Notes: generated from the letters alone by a model not told the origin. A DNA stretch of 64,000 nucleotides from Janthinobacterium sp. 61 (GCF_002846335.1 NZ_PJMQ01000001.1:5332001-5396000); one strand, 5' to 3'. Numbered from the stretch's first letter, positions 32,171 through 45,265 are shown. Made by a program: numbers and translations.

Positions 32171-32860
32171 ATGCTGGCCAAGCTTAAACTCGTCAAAACT
32201 CCCAAAGGCATCGATAGCGTCCTGATGCTGTCGGCCATGCTGATCCTCTGGATCGGCAATTACAGCAACCTCGACCTCATGATCGCCGACAGTATGTTCG
32301 ACGGGAAGCGTGGGCACTTTGTCGGCGGTGACAGTGCGCTGGCCGGCAGTTTCCAGTGTGGCATGATCTTGCTTGGCGCCGCCGTGATAGGCCTGGCCAT
32401 CTGGGACACCTTGCGTCCGCTGGCATGGCTTGCATCACGCCGCAGCGTCTTGCGCTCCGTGGCCCTGTCGGTCGTCTTGGTGCCGCCAAGCATCTATTTG
32501 CTCTCCTCCTTCAGCGATATGCCCTGTCCTACGGATTTGCTGCGCTATGGTGGACTGGAGCCGTACGCGCGCATGCTGGAAACGTTGCCAGCCAGCGCAT
32601 CTGGCAGTGTTTGCCTGCCCGCGATCCAGGCAAACACTGCCTGGTGGCTGCTGGCTTTGCCATTGTTCTGGCTGCCCGGACGGCCCCGCACTGCGCTTCT
32701 GCTCACCGGTGTCATGCTGCTGTGCGGTTTGGCGTCCGGCTGGCAGCAACAGTTGCAAGGTACACAATTTTTCACGCACACCTTGTGGTCTGCCTGGATC
32801 GCTGCTTTCCTGATACATCTGCTACATAACTTGTTCCGGACCGAGGACGCGTTGGCCTGA
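32171..32860 (+). CDS. PAP2-like inner-membrane protein, catalytic residues apparently lost
   Basis: 229 residues with about six hydrophobic segments. The order of segments and local patterns, CPTDLLRYGG, then CLPAIQANTAWWLLALPLFW, then GWQQQLQGTQFFTHTLWSAW, follow the PAP2 phosphatases of the lipid A / undecaprenyl type. In active members these read roughly K...CPWDLxRFGG, CFPxGHAS and RGAHFxSHxxW; here the Lys, the PSGH-type His, the Arg and the first His of the last motif are replaced, leaving only the final HTLW. It may be a pseudoenzyme. The start is uncertain: ATG 32105 and 32114 are in frame, and none has a good ribosome site. TTGACA at 32092 may belong to its promoter. Confidence 0.6.
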   Translation: MLAKLKLVKTPKGIDSVLMLSAMLILWIGNYSNLDLMIADSMFDGKRGHFVGGDSALAGSFQCGMILLGAAVIGLAIWDTLRPLAWLASRRSVLRSVALSVVLVPPSIYLLSSFSDMPCPTDLLRYGGLEPYARMLETLPASASGSVCLPAIQANTAWWLLALPLFWLPGRPRTALLLTGVMLLCGLASGWQQQLQGTQFFTHTLWSAWIAAFLIHLLHNLFRTEDALA

Positions 32861-32922
32861 AATACAAAAGTACGTCACAATCTGCCTGTCGAGTTGTCGT
32901 TTCATACAAAAACAGGAGCACC

Positions 32923-34401
32923 ATGAACGAGCAGATTGCGAGAGAAGTGGTATTGGTACGGGCCATTGAAACGGCCGACCAGAAAAAAGAAGTCCTCAGC
33001 GAGGACGACCGCATGTATGCCAGCCGCAGCGCGCGTGAGCTTGCGCAATGGCAAGCTTCGGGCAAGCAGGCCGAAGTGACGGGTGACGACTTCCTGCAGC
33101 AGCGGTCCGAGCTGATCATCAAGCGCATCACCGAGCGCACCCCCGCCTTCTCTGCCTTCGTGAAACGCCGCAACGGCATGAAGACCCTGGCACTGACCCT
33201 GCCATTGCTGGCCCTGCTGCTGGGGGCCGGGCTCGACCGCATCACCGATCCGCACCGCGTCGACTTGCTGTCGGCGCCCTTGCTGCTGATAATCGCCTGG
33301 AATGTGCTGGTCTACCTGGGCTTGCTGATCTGGCTATGCATCCCCTCGCACTCCCTGGGCTGGCCGAAAGCTGGACTGGTGCGCCACCTGAGCGTGGGCC
33401 GCCTGGCCCTGCCGCGCAAACTCCCGCACGCCTTGTCCTCGGGCTTGCTCAGCTTCATGGGGGAATGGGCGCACCTGAGCGCCAAGCTGACGGCCGCGCG
33501 CCTGGGCCGTACCATCCATTTGAGCGCCGCCATGTTTGCCATCGGCGCCGTGGCTTCGCTGTATGCACGCGGTTTCCTGTCGCAATACGCGGCCGGCTGG
33601 GAAAGCACCTTTTTGAGTGCCAGCCAGGTGCACAGCCTGCTTTCGACGCTGTTTGCACCAGCCATTGCCCTATTTCATTTGCAAGGTTTCTCGCTGGCGG
33701 AAATTGAAGCGTTGCGCTTCCCGCAAACGACGACCGTGGAAGGGGGCGCGCGCTGGGTGCATTTGTATGCGGCAATGATTTTCTTGCTGGTCGTGGTTCC
33801 CCGCCTGATCCTGGCTTTGGCCAACAACTGGCGCGCCGCACGGCTGGCGAAACATTTCCCGTTAGACCTGGATCAACCGTATTTCCGCAAGCTCAATGAA
33901 AGTATAGGCGTGGCCACGGGTGGCATGTTGCGCGTTTTGCCGTACAGCTTTACTGTCGATGAGGCGCGTCACAAGGGCTTGGGCCAGCTGTCCATCATGC
34001 TGTTTGGCGAGCAGGGGCGCATGATGCTGCGTCCATCGACGTCGTATGGCGAAGAGCCGCAGGACGTCTTGCGCGGCGCCGACCTGAATGATCCGCAAGT
34101 CAACATCACGGCCGTGCTGTTCAATCTGACGGCGACGCCGGAAAAAGAAAATCACGGCGCCTTCCTCGATTACCTGGTGCGATCATCGACACGGGGCATC
34201 GCCGTCCTGATCGACGAGTCCAGCTACCTGGAGCGCGCTGGCGAGCAGGTGGATAATGCCGCCCGCTTGGCGGAAAGAGTCGCCTTGTGGCAACAGTTCT
34301 GCCTCTTCCATCAAACCCCGGCCACCCTGGTCAATTTGCTCAATCCTGCCTTGCACCCGCTCGATGCCGGTGTTGGCTTGAAAGTATCGGCAGCAGCATG
34401 A
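32923..34401 (+). CDS. DUF2868 membrane protein
   Basis: 492 residues; ribosome site AGGAG five bases before the ATG. N-terminal 80 residues are soluble and charged (LSEDDRMYASRSARELAQWQ), then membrane helices at about 88-108, 118-140, 200-220 and 280-305, then a soluble C-terminal domain. This is the DUF2868 family, always predicted membrane-bound and of unknown function. Its TGA overlaps the ATG of the DUF3482 GTPase gene, so the two proteins are very likely partners at the membrane. Confidence 0.85.
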   Translation: MNEQIAREVVLVRAIETADQKKEVLSEDDRMYASRSARELAQWQASGKQAEVTGDDFLQQRSELIIKRITERTPAFSAFVKRRNGMKTLALTLPLLALLLGAGLDRITDPHRVDLLSAPLLLIIAWNVLVYLGLLIWLCIPSHSLGWPKAGLVRHLSVGRLALPRKLPHALSSGLLSFMGEWAHLSAKLTAARLGRTIHLSAAMFAIGAVASLYARGFLSQYAAGWESTFLSASQVHSLLSTLFAPAIALFHLQGFSLAEIEALRFPQTTTVEGGARWVHLYAAMIFLLVVVPRLILALANNWRAARLAKHFPLDLDQPYFRKLNESIGVATGGMLRVLPYSFTVDEARHKGLGQLSIMLFGEQGRMMLRPSTSYGEEPQDVLRGADLNDPQVNITAVLFNLTATPEKENHGAFLDYLVRSSTRGIAVLIDESSYLERAGEQVDNAARLAERVALWQQFCLFHQTPATLVNLLNPALHPLDAGVGLKVSAAA

Positions 34402-35882
34402 ATGTGAATAAAGATGTCCAGGATGATGCGGTGCAAATTCAGTTTGCACTGATTTCGCATACGAATAATGGCAAGACCACCCTGGCGCGTACCTTGGTGG
34501 GCGTAGATATCGGCGAAGTGCGCGACGCTGCCCACGTGACCGTTTTTGCGGAATCGCATACCTTGCTGGCGACGCCGCAAGGCGATGCCCTGCAATTGTG
34601 GGACACGCCCGGCTTTGGCGACTCGGTGCGCCTGCTCAAGCGTCTGGGGCAGTCGGGCAATCCCATCGGCTGGTTCCTGCGTGAAGTGCTGGATCGTTAT
34701 CGCGACCGTCCTTTCTGGCTCAGTCAGCAAGCGCTGCGCACGGCCAAGGACGCGGCCGACGTGGTGCTGTATCTGGTCAACTCGTCGGAGCATCCCAGTG
34801 ATGCGGGTTACTTGCCGGCGGAAATGAAAATCCTCGAATGGCTGGGCAAACCCGTGGTGGTCTTGCTCAATCAGATGGGGCCACCACGTCCAGGCAACGA
34901 GGAACACAGCGAGCAGGCGCGCTGGCGTGAGCATTTACAGCAATATCCGATTGTGCGCGACGTCCTGGCGCTCGATGCCTTTGCTCGCTGCTGGGTACAT
35001 GAACGCGTGTTTTACGAAGCCGTTGGCAAGTTGTTACCTCAGTCGCAGCAAGCCGGCTATGCGCGTTTGTTTGGTACCTGGCAAGCGCAGAATACGGCAC
35101 GTTTCCGGGAGGCCATGCATTTGCTGGCCACGCAGCTGGCTGCGGCAGCCCAGGATCGCGAAGCCATCGAGCCCGTCTCCAAGGGCTTGCTGAAATCGGC
35201 CTTGCAAGTAGTCGGCATAGGCAAGAATGCCGAGCAGCAACGCCAGGAGAAGGCGATGGCCAGCCTGGTGGCGCGGCTCAATACGCACAGCGGTGAAACG
35301 ACGCGTGAACTGTTGATCTTGCACAAACTTGACCCCACAGATGCGCATAAGATCAATACACGGGTGCGCGATAATTTTGCCGTGCGCGCGCCGATTGACA
35401 AGGCGCAAGCGGGGCTATTGGGCGCCATGATTTCCGGTGCGGCGACTGGCTTGTCGGCCGACCTGATTTCCGGTGGCCTGACCCTGGGCACGGGCGCCTT
35501 GCTTGGTGGCGTGGTCGGTGCCCTGACGTTTGCGGGTGCAGCCTGGGGATTTAATTCCGGCACGGACCGCAATGAACCTACCATGCAATTTACGGATGCC
35601 TTCCTGCGTACCTTGGTGGTGGCGGGCGTGCTGCGTTATCTGGCGGTGGCGCACTTTGGCCGTGGCCGCGGCAACTTCGTGGAAGGCGAGGCGCCAGCAT
35701 TTTGGCAAGATGAGGTCGAGCAAGCGGTCGCGCGCCATGACGCTGCTTTGCTTGAGTTGTGGAAAGATGTGCGCCGAGAAAAAGCACCTGAGCAAGCCTC
35801 AGAGCGTGTCGAACCCGTGATTGCCGCCATCGCCTCCGATACCCTGGCGCGTCTGTATCCGGATGTGGCGCGCCTGGTGTAG
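34398..35882 (+). CDS. DUF3482 GTPase-like protein, partner of DUF2868
   Basis: 494 residues. The G domain shows a P-loop SHTNNGKTTLA (20-30, first Gly replaced by Ser), G3 as LWDTPGFGD (68-75) and a degenerate G4 LLNQMGPP. A Gly/Ala-rich hydrophobic stretch (LLGAMISGAATGLSADLISG onward, about 335-380) could enter a membrane, and the C-terminal DUF3482 region follows. Resemblance is to dynamin- and Era-like GTPases; the role is unknown. ATG 34398 overlaps the DUF2868 stop by four bases; the open frame from 34287 is shadow. Confidence 0.85.
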   Translation: MNVNKDVQDDAVQIQFALISHTNNGKTTLARTLVGVDIGEVRDAAHVTVFAESHTLLATPQGDALQLWDTPGFGDSVRLLKRLGQSGNPIGWFLREVLDRYRDRPFWLSQQALRTAKDAADVVLYLVNSSEHPSDAGYLPAEMKILEWLGKPVVVLLNQMGPPRPGNEEHSEQARWREHLQQYPIVRDVLALDAFARCWVHERVFYEAVGKLLPQSQQAGYARLFGTWQAQNTARFREAMHLLATQLAAAAQDREAIEPVSKGLLKSALQVVGIGKNAEQQRQEKAMASLVARLNTHSGETTRELLILHKLDPTDAHKINTRVRDNFAVRAPIDKAQAGLLGAMISGAATGLSADLISGGLTLGTGALLGGVVGALTFAGAAWGFNSGTDRNEPTMQFTDAFLRTLVVAGVLRYLAVAHFGRGRGNFVEGEAPAFWQDEVEQAVARHDAALLELWKDVRREKAPEQASERVEPVIAAIASDTLARLYPDVARLV

Positions 35883-35886
35883 TTCA

Positions 35887-36786
35887 TCACGCGGGGGCCT
35901 GCAGCCACTGCTGCAGGAATTGCACGCAGGCCCTGACCTTGGCTGAGCTCGACAGCCGCGAGGTGGTCACCGCCCACACATCGGCAGCCTGTTGATACGC
36001 GGGCAAAATCCGCACCAGCTTGCCTTGCGCCAGGCTGCTTTCCACATCCCATGCCGAGCGCAAAATGATGCCGTGGCCGTCCAGCGCCCATTGATGGACG
36101 ATCTCGCCATTGTTGGCCGACAGCGCCCCGTCGACCTTCACCGTTTCCAGTCCGTGCGGCCCTTGCAGTTTCCAGCGTCGCCCATCCTGGTCGCGCTCAC
36201 GGATGACGATGCAGTCATGCGCGCGCAATTGCTCCAGGGTGTCCGGCGTGCCGCGTTGCTCCAGGTAAGCGGGCGCGGCACACAGCACGCGCTGGTTGCG
36301 GGCAATATGGTGGGCGATCAAGTCTGGTTCGTGCACCACGCCAACGCGAATGTCGAGGTCGAAACCTTCTCCCAGCAGGTCTACGGGGCGGTCGAGTAAT
36401 TCCAGCTGTACTTTCAGGTCTGGATACTGCCGTGCCAGCTGGGAGAGGGCTGGACCGAGGCGGTTGCGCCCGAAACCGGAACTGCAGCAAATGCGCAGCA
36501 TGCCCTGCGGCTGCAATGTCGACTGCGCCACCGCTTCAGCCATCTGTTCGATATCTTCCAGGATGCGCTGTGCCCATTGCCGCACGATCTCGCCGTGATC
36601 GGTGACGCTGACCCGGCGCGTGGTCCGGTGCAGCAAACGGACTTGCAGCGCCGCTTCCAGCATGCCGATGCGCTTGCTGACGACCGCTTTCGAAATGCCC
36701 AGTTCCAGCGCCGTGGCGGCGAAGCTGGTTTTATGGGCGACCTGGCAAAACAGGCGCAAATCTTCAAGCAGCGGCGTATTTTTCAT
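35887..36786 (-). CDS. LysR-family transcriptional regulator of the adjacent dehydrogenase
   Basis: 299 residues. The winged HTH occupies about 5-64 (LRLFCQVAHKTSFAATALEL, then SKAVVSKRIGMLEAALQVRL and LHRTTRRVSVTDHG); the rest is the type 2 periplasmic-binding effector domain. It diverges from the tartrate dehydrogenase gene 103 bp away, so it likely controls that gene, with tartrate, malate or a related diacid as effector. The stop is 4 bp from the convergent DUF3482 gene. The start at 36786 gives MKNTPLLEDLRLF; upstream codons to 36870 run into the promoter. Confidence 0.9.
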   Translation of the reverse strand: MKNTPLLEDLRLFCQVAHKTSFAATALELGISKAVVSKRIGMLEAALQVRLLHRTTRRVSVTDHGEIVRQWAQRILEDIEQMAEAVAQSTLQPQGMLRICCSSGFGRNRLGPALSQLARQYPDLKVQLELLDRPVDLLGEGFDLDIRVGVVHEPDLIAHHIARNQRVLCAAPAYLEQRGTPDTLEQLRAHDCIVIRERDQDGRRWKLQGPHGLETVKVDGALSANNGEIVHQWALDGHGIILRSAWDVESSLAQGKLVRILPAYQQAADVWAVTTSRLSSSAKVRACVQFLQQWLQAPA

Positions 36787-36819
36787 TGATTGAGCACGAA
36801 ATGTGGATACTGGGGTTAT

Positions 36820-36838
36820 GAATCCACCGATTGTATTC
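36820..36838. promoter_or_regulatory. LysR-type operator
   Basis: GAAT-N11-ATTC (36820-36823 and 36835-36838) contains the T-N11-A core of LysR recognition sites and is centred in the divergent gap between regulator and dehydrogenase. Confidence 0.5.
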
Positions 36839-36889
36839 TGATGCGGCGCCAGTATCATTAACGCTTCCATCTATCAACAGGAGAAGCGC

Positions 36890-37969
36890 ATGCCCGCACA
36901 CAGAATCGCAGTCATCGCCGGCGACGGCATAGGCAATGAAGTCATGCCGGAAGGACTGCGTGTTGTCGAGGCCGCCGCGCGCCGCTTCAATATCGACTTG
37001 CAGTTTACGACGATGGCATGGGCGAATTGCGATTATTACCTTGAGCATGGCCAGATGATGCCCTCGGACTGGTTTGCCCAACTCAAGGATTTCGACGCCA
37101 TCTATTTTGGCGCGGTGGGCTGGCCGGACAAAGTACCCGACCATATTTCCTTATGGGGTTCCTTGTTGAAATTCCGGCGCGAATTCGATGAATACGTCAA
37201 TTTGCGCCCCGTGCGGCTGATGCCGGGCGTGCCGTGCCCGCTGGCAAATAAAAAGCCGGGCGATATCGATTTCTATGTCGTGCGTGAAAATACAGAGGGA
37301 GAATATTCGTCCGTGGGTGGGCGCATGTTCGAGGGGACGGAGCGCGAAACAGTGCTGCAGGAATCCGTGTTTACGCGCAAGGGCGTCGACCGCATCCTGA
37401 AATATGCGTTTGAGCTGGCGCAAAGCCGGCCAAAAAAACACCTGACATCGGCGACCAAGTCGAATGGCATCGCAATCAGCATGCCATTTTGGGATGAGCG
37501 GGTGGAAGCGATGGCGCCGGAGTTTCCCGATGTGCGCTGGGATAAATACCACATCGACATCCTGGCGGCCCGTTTCGTGCTCAGCCCCGAGCGCTTCGAC
37601 GTGGTGGTCGCGTCGAATCTGTTTGGCGACATCTTGTCCGACCTGGGCCCCGCCTGCACGGGGACGATTGCCATCGCGCCATCGGCCAATATCAATCCGG
37701 AGCGCACTTTCCCCTCCGTGTTTGAGCCGGTGCACGGTTCCGCACCCGATATCTATGGCCAGAATATCGCCAACCCGATCGGCATGATCTGGTCGGGCGC
37801 CATGATGCTCGATTTCCTCGGCAATGGCGACGCCCAATACACGGCAGCGCATGACGCGATTGTGCGCGCTATCGAGCAGGTGCTCGAGCATGGTCCACGT
37901 ACGCCGGACATGGGTGGCAGTGCCAGTACGACCGAGGTGGGGATGGCGGTGGCAGCATTGTTGAAATAA
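36890..37969 (+). CDS. ttuC: Tartrate dehydrogenase / D-malate decarboxylating dehydrogenase
   Basis: 359-residue NAD-dependent beta-decarboxylating dehydrogenase of the isopropylmalate dehydrogenase family. AVIAGDGIGNEVMPEGLRVV is the N-terminal signature, LRPVRLMPG and YVVRENTEGEYSSVGGRMFE are substrate-site motifs of the tartrate/D-malate subgroup, and ASNLFGDILSDLGPACTGTI binds metal and cofactor. LeuB is less likely because of the subgroup motifs and the absence of leuC, leuD and leuA. AGGAG precedes the ATG. The rRNA operon 2 promoter starts 4 bp after the stop. Confidence 0.9.
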   Translation: MPAHRIAVIAGDGIGNEVMPEGLRVVEAAARRFNIDLQFTTMAWANCDYYLEHGQMMPSDWFAQLKDFDAIYFGAVGWPDKVPDHISLWGSLLKFRREFDEYVNLRPVRLMPGVPCPLANKKPGDIDFYVVRENTEGEYSSVGGRMFEGTERETVLQESVFTRKGVDRILKYAFELAQSRPKKHLTSATKSNGIAISMPFWDERVEAMAPEFPDVRWDKYHIDILAARFVLSPERFDVVVASNLFGDILSDLGPACTGTIAIAPSANINPERTFPSVFEPVHGSAPDIYGQNIANPIGMIWSGAMMLDFLGNGDAQYTAAHDAIVRAIEQVLEHGPRTPDMGGSASTTEVGMAVAALLK

Positions 37970-37972
37970 TGC

Positions 37973-38001
37973 TTGCCGCCCGTGGGCGGCTTTGCTATAG
38001 T
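37973..38001 (+). promoter_or_regulatory. rRNA operon 2 promoter P1
   Basis: TTGCCG (37973-37978), 17 bp, TATAGT (37996-38001), followed by TCGCCTCCCC. It begins 4 bp after the ttuC stop. From 37970 to 38373 there is only rRNA leader. Confidence 0.65.
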
Positions 38002-38077
38002 TCGCCTCCCCGATGAGACGCACTAGTTTGCGGCACAAAAGGGACAGCCTTCCGGGGCTGGGTAGTAAAAAAGAAGG

Positions 38078-38106
38078 TTGACGAAATGGCCGAAACGCTT
38101 CATACT
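38078..38106 (+). promoter_or_regulatory. rRNA operon 2 promoter P2
   Basis: TTGACG (38078-38083), 17 bp, CATACT (38101-38106); identical to operon 1 P2. Sequence identity between the two operons begins about here. Confidence 0.6.
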
Positions 38107-38171
38107 CTTCCTTCTTCGCAGCTGACAAACACAACGCTTTGTCGATAGCGCGAAAGCAGTAACCGAATACA

Positions 38172-38183
38172 GTTCTTTAACAA
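38172..38183 (+). promoter_or_regulatory. boxA antitermination site, rRNA leader 2
   Basis: GTTCTTTAACAA, as in operon 1. The following leader hairpin has different but paired stems in the two operons around a shared TTCG loop. Confidence 0.7.
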
Positions 38184-38373
38184 TTAACAGTCGATAAGTG
38201 TGGGCATTTGATGTAAGTGCAGCGTCAATCTTCGGATTGGCGTCTAACTTAAAATATCAAATGTTCACAAGAAATAATGAAATAGGATACTTCTTCGGAA
38301 GTAGCCTGTCAGTTTTTTGAGTGAGCGACCCGTCGCAAGACGGTGCCAATAAAATGGCAAAGTAACAGAGATT

Positions 38374-39907
<1,534 letters not shown>

Positions 39908-40002
39908 GAGTTTGCACGAATCAGTAATGATTCACGCATCAAATGTTCACACTTATCGGCTGTTTAATTAAGAAGAAACAGTAGTCGTAGTAGTTCCGCG
40001 TT

Positions 40003-40079
40003 GGGGCTGTAGCTCAGCTGGTTAGAGCACCGTGTTGATAACGCGGGGGTCGTTGGTTCGAGTCCAACCAGCCCTACCA
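40003..40079 (+). tRNA. ileT: tRNA-Ile (GAT), operon 2
   Basis: Identical to the operon 1 copy over 77 bases; anticodon GAT at 40037-40039. Confidence 0.98.
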
Positions 40080-40141
40080 GTAAAACAAACCCGGGGGTAA
40101 GGTGGACACTAGTCCAGCCAGACCTTCCAGTAACACACCCA

Positions 40142-40217
40142 GGGGGATTAGCTCAGCTGGGAGAGCACCTGCTTTGCAAGCAGGGGGTCGTCGGTTCGAT
40201 CCCGTCATCCTCCACCA
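40142..40217 (+). tRNA. alaT: tRNA-Ala (TGC), operon 2
   Basis: Identical to the operon 1 copy; anticodon TGC at 40175-40177. The spacer before it is 5 bp shorter than in operon 1. Confidence 0.98.
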
Positions 40218-40298
40218 AGTTTTACTCGAAAGTGCAAACGTAAGCCAGTCAACAAGACTTGGGTTTAGGTTTGATCTTTTAGCGATCAAAGCTGTTTC

Positions 40299-40310
40299 GT
40301 TCTTTAACAA
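40299..40310 (+). promoter_or_regulatory. boxA before 23S, operon 2
   Basis: GTTCTTTAACAA in the tRNA-Ala to 23S spacer, as in operon 1. Confidence 0.65.
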
Positions 40311-40466
40311 TCTGGAAGAAGTAAAGATTATTTATTGATTGGTTTGCCGTAAAAAGCAAATCGATGGGTAATGATTGTATGTATCAACAAACAAGCAACA
40401 ACGTTGTACTTTCTTATCCCTGTAGCGCTCTTTCATTATGCAAATAATGAGAGGCTAACGTTATAG

Positions 40467-43356
<2,890 letters not shown>

Positions 43357-43492
43357 ATAACCTTAGCAGGTACAGAGGATAAGACGGTACAACGTTGTGA
43401 GTTTGTTGATACTACTATTCATTACCCCAATCTTTGCTTCTTCCAGATTCAGGCTTTGTCGCTCAATTGAGGACAAATGCCAGTACAAGTTA

Positions 43493-43607
43493 TGCCTGAT
43501 GACCATAGCAAGTTGGTCCCACCCCTTCCCATCCCGAACAGGACCGTGAAACAACTTTGCGCCGATGATAGTGCTGCAACCAGTGTGAAAGTAGGTTATC
43601 GTCAGGC
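43493..43607 (+). rRNA. rrf: 5S ribosomal RNA, operon 2
   Basis: 115 bp, identical to the operon 1 5S as far as I can read, with the same 136-bp gap after 23S. Confidence 0.95.
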
Positions 43608-43630
43608 TTGTTATTCGCAGTAGAAGAAAA

Positions 43631-43659
43631 CCCCACCGGAATCCGGTGGGGTTTTTTTT
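43631..43659 (+). terminator. rRNA operon 2 terminator
   Basis: CCCCACCGG / CCGGTGGGG arms with loop AAT, followed by eight T; one loop base differs from operon 1. Confidence 0.93.
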
Positions 43660-43694
43660 CGTCTGCTGCTTTGTCTTGCAAAGCAAACAGGCGT

Positions 43695-43718
43695 AAAAAA
43701 AGCAGCGCTGCGCGCTGC
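43695..43718 (-). terminator. Terminator of hiuH
   Basis: On the minus strand GCAGCGC / GCGCTGC arms with a 3-base loop (43702-43718) run into seven T (43701-43695), 20 bp after the hiuH stop. Confidence 0.85.
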
Positions 43719-43737
43719 CTTTGTCGCTTAACGTCGC

Positions 43738-44091
43738 TTAACTCCCCCGGTAAGTCGAATACGACCAAGGAGATACCACCAGCGGTACGTGGTAGTTTTC
43801 ATCGGTATGCGCAATGCCGAAGGCCAGGGTAACCAGGTCGATGAAGCGCGGTGTAGGCAAGTCGAGGCCTTGGGCGGCGAAGTAGTCGCCTGCGTTGAAC
43901 ACCAGCTCATACTGGCCCGCTTTCATGCTGTCGCCTTCCAGCAAAGGCGTGCTGCAACGGCCGTCGCTATTGGTCATATCCATCTTTAACAGCACTTTTC
44001 CTGCCGGCGCGACTGAAAACAAGGCCACCTTGACGCCGGCTCCCGGTCTGCCGTGGGCGATATCGAGTACATGCGTGCTGAGTTTTCCCAT
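43738..44091 (-). CDS. hiuH: 5-hydroxyisourate hydrolase (transthyretin-like)
   Basis: 117 residues, the usual length. HIUase opens 5-hydroxyisourate made by urate oxidation, giving OHCU on the way to allantoin. Motifs: LSTHVLDIAHGRPG at the N-terminus (His active site), GRCSTPLLEGD, and the C-terminal YHVPLVVSPWSYSTYRGS with the diagnostic YRGS. No signal peptide, so cytoplasmic. It diverges from puuE over a 121-bp gap containing inverted repeats. Urate oxidase and OHCU decarboxylase genes are not seen in this window. Confidence 0.95.
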   Translation of the reverse strand: MGKLSTHVLDIAHGRPGAGVKVALFSVAPAGKVLLKMDMTNSDGRCSTPLLEGDSMKAGQYELVFNAGDYFAAQGLDLPTPRFIDLVTLAFGIAHTDENYHVPLVVSPWSYSTYRGS

Positions 44092-44134
44092 TTGCTATCC
44101 TGTATATAGGGTGAGTGAATGTGCTTATCGTGCA

Positions 44135-44181
44135 AATCATATACCGGTGACTGCGCCCCGCTATATGATTGGGCATATAGC
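44135..44181. promoter_or_regulatory. Overlapping inverted repeats in the hiuH-puuE gap
   Basis: AATCATATA (44135-44143) is complementary to TATATGATT (44162-44170), and GCTATATG (44160-44167) to CATATAGC (44174-44181). The word GCATATAG (44173-44180) recurs before xdhA at 45205-45212. This looks like a regulator-binding region for purine genes. Confidence 0.5.
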
Positions 44182-44212
44182 CAACATTGTCCTCCTATAG
44201 GCGCGCCTCCGC

Positions 44213-45166
44213 ATGAACAATTACGAACATTATCCACGCGACTTGATTGGCTACGGCCGCACGCCACCCCATCCGCAATGGCCAGGCAAGGCCCGCATCG
44301 CGCTGCAATTCGTCCTCAATTACGAGGAGGGGGCGGAAAATAGCGTGCTGCATGGCGACCCCGCGTCGGAAACGTTTTTATCGGAAATGATCGGCGCGGC
44401 CGCTTTTCCTGCGCGCCACCTCAGCATGGAGTCGATTTATGAATATGGCTCGCGCGCCGGGTTGTGGCGCCTGCTGCGCATGTTTGAGGAGCGGCGCTTG
44501 CCGTTGACGGTGTTTGGCGTCTCGATGGCCTTGAAGCGCAATCCGGATGCGGTGGCCGCGTTCCAGGAACTGGGACATGAAATCGCCTGTCACGGCTTGC
44601 GCTGGATTTCTTATCAAAATATGGATGAAGCGACGGAACGCGAACACATGCGTGTCGCCGTGCAGATCATCCGTGAATTGACGGGAGCCGCCCCGCAAGG
44701 CTGGTACACGGGGCGTGATTCGCCCAATACACGTAAACTGGTGGTCGAGCACGGCGGTTTCCGCTACGACGCCGATTATTACGGCGATGACTTGCCATTC
44801 TGGGAGAAAGTGGCGTATACGGATGCAGCCGGCATGCCGGCCGTGCAGCCGCAGTTGATCGTGCCCTACACCCTGGATACGAACGACATGCGCTTTGCCG
44901 CCATGCAAGGCTTTAATTCGGGTACGCAGTTTTTCGATTATCTGAAGGATGCCTTCGATGTGCTGTATGCGGAAGGCGATCCGAACGGCTTGAATCAGCC
45001 GAAGATGCTGTCGGTGGGCTTGCATTGCCGTCTGGTGGGGCGTCCTGGACGGGCCGCGGCACTGGCGCGCTTTCTCGACTATGTACAGCGACACGAGCAG
45101 GTGTGGATCACGCGTCGCATCGATATTGCCGAACACTGGCATGCGACACATCCCTATGCCGCTTGA
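44213..45166 (+). CDS. puuE: Allantoinase PuuE (polysaccharide-deacetylase fold)
   Basis: 317 residues of the carbohydrate esterase 4 fold, in the PuuE subgroup that hydrolyses allantoin to allantoate without the usual dinuclear metal enzyme. MNNYEHYPRDLIGYGRTPPH, LQFVLNYEEGAENSVLHGD, HLSMESIYEYGSRAGLWRLL and GWYTGRDSPNTRKLVVEHGG are the PuuE pattern. It lies between hiuH and the xanthine dehydrogenase genes, which fits allantoin as substrate. PuuE is often fused or adjacent to OHCU decarboxylase; here it is not. Confidence 0.91.
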   Translation: MNNYEHYPRDLIGYGRTPPHPQWPGKARIALQFVLNYEEGAENSVLHGDPASETFLSEMIGAAAFPARHLSMESIYEYGSRAGLWRLLRMFEERRLPLTVFGVSMALKRNPDAVAAFQELGHEIACHGLRWISYQNMDEATEREHMRVAVQIIRELTGAAPQGWYTGRDSPNTRKLVVEHGGFRYDADYYGDDLPFWEKVAYTDAAGMPAVQPQLIVPYTLDTNDMRFAAMQGFNSGTQFFDYLKDAFDVLYAEGDPNGLNQPKMLSVGLHCRLVGRPGRAAALARFLDYVQRHEQVWITRRIDIAEHWHATHPYAA

Positions 45167-45204
45167 TAGGTATTGATATTGGATGATAAGTAAAATCAGT
45201 CTTT

Positions 45205-45225
45205 GCATATAGTTGTCCCATATGC
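45205..45225. promoter_or_regulatory. Inverted repeat upstream of xdhA
   Basis: GCATAT-N9-ATATGC (45205-45210, 45220-45225), sharing GCATATAG with the hiuH-puuE gap. It is followed by two direct copies of CTATAC (45239 and 45250). Confidence 0.4.
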
Positions 45226-45265
45226 CGGTGTTAATCTCCTATACTGGGACTATACCGAGGCCAGC

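Noticed and set aside
29243-37970. Prophage, insertion sequence or integrative element between the rRNA operons
   Set aside because: No integrase, transposase, terminal inverted repeats or tRNA-end duplication could be found.
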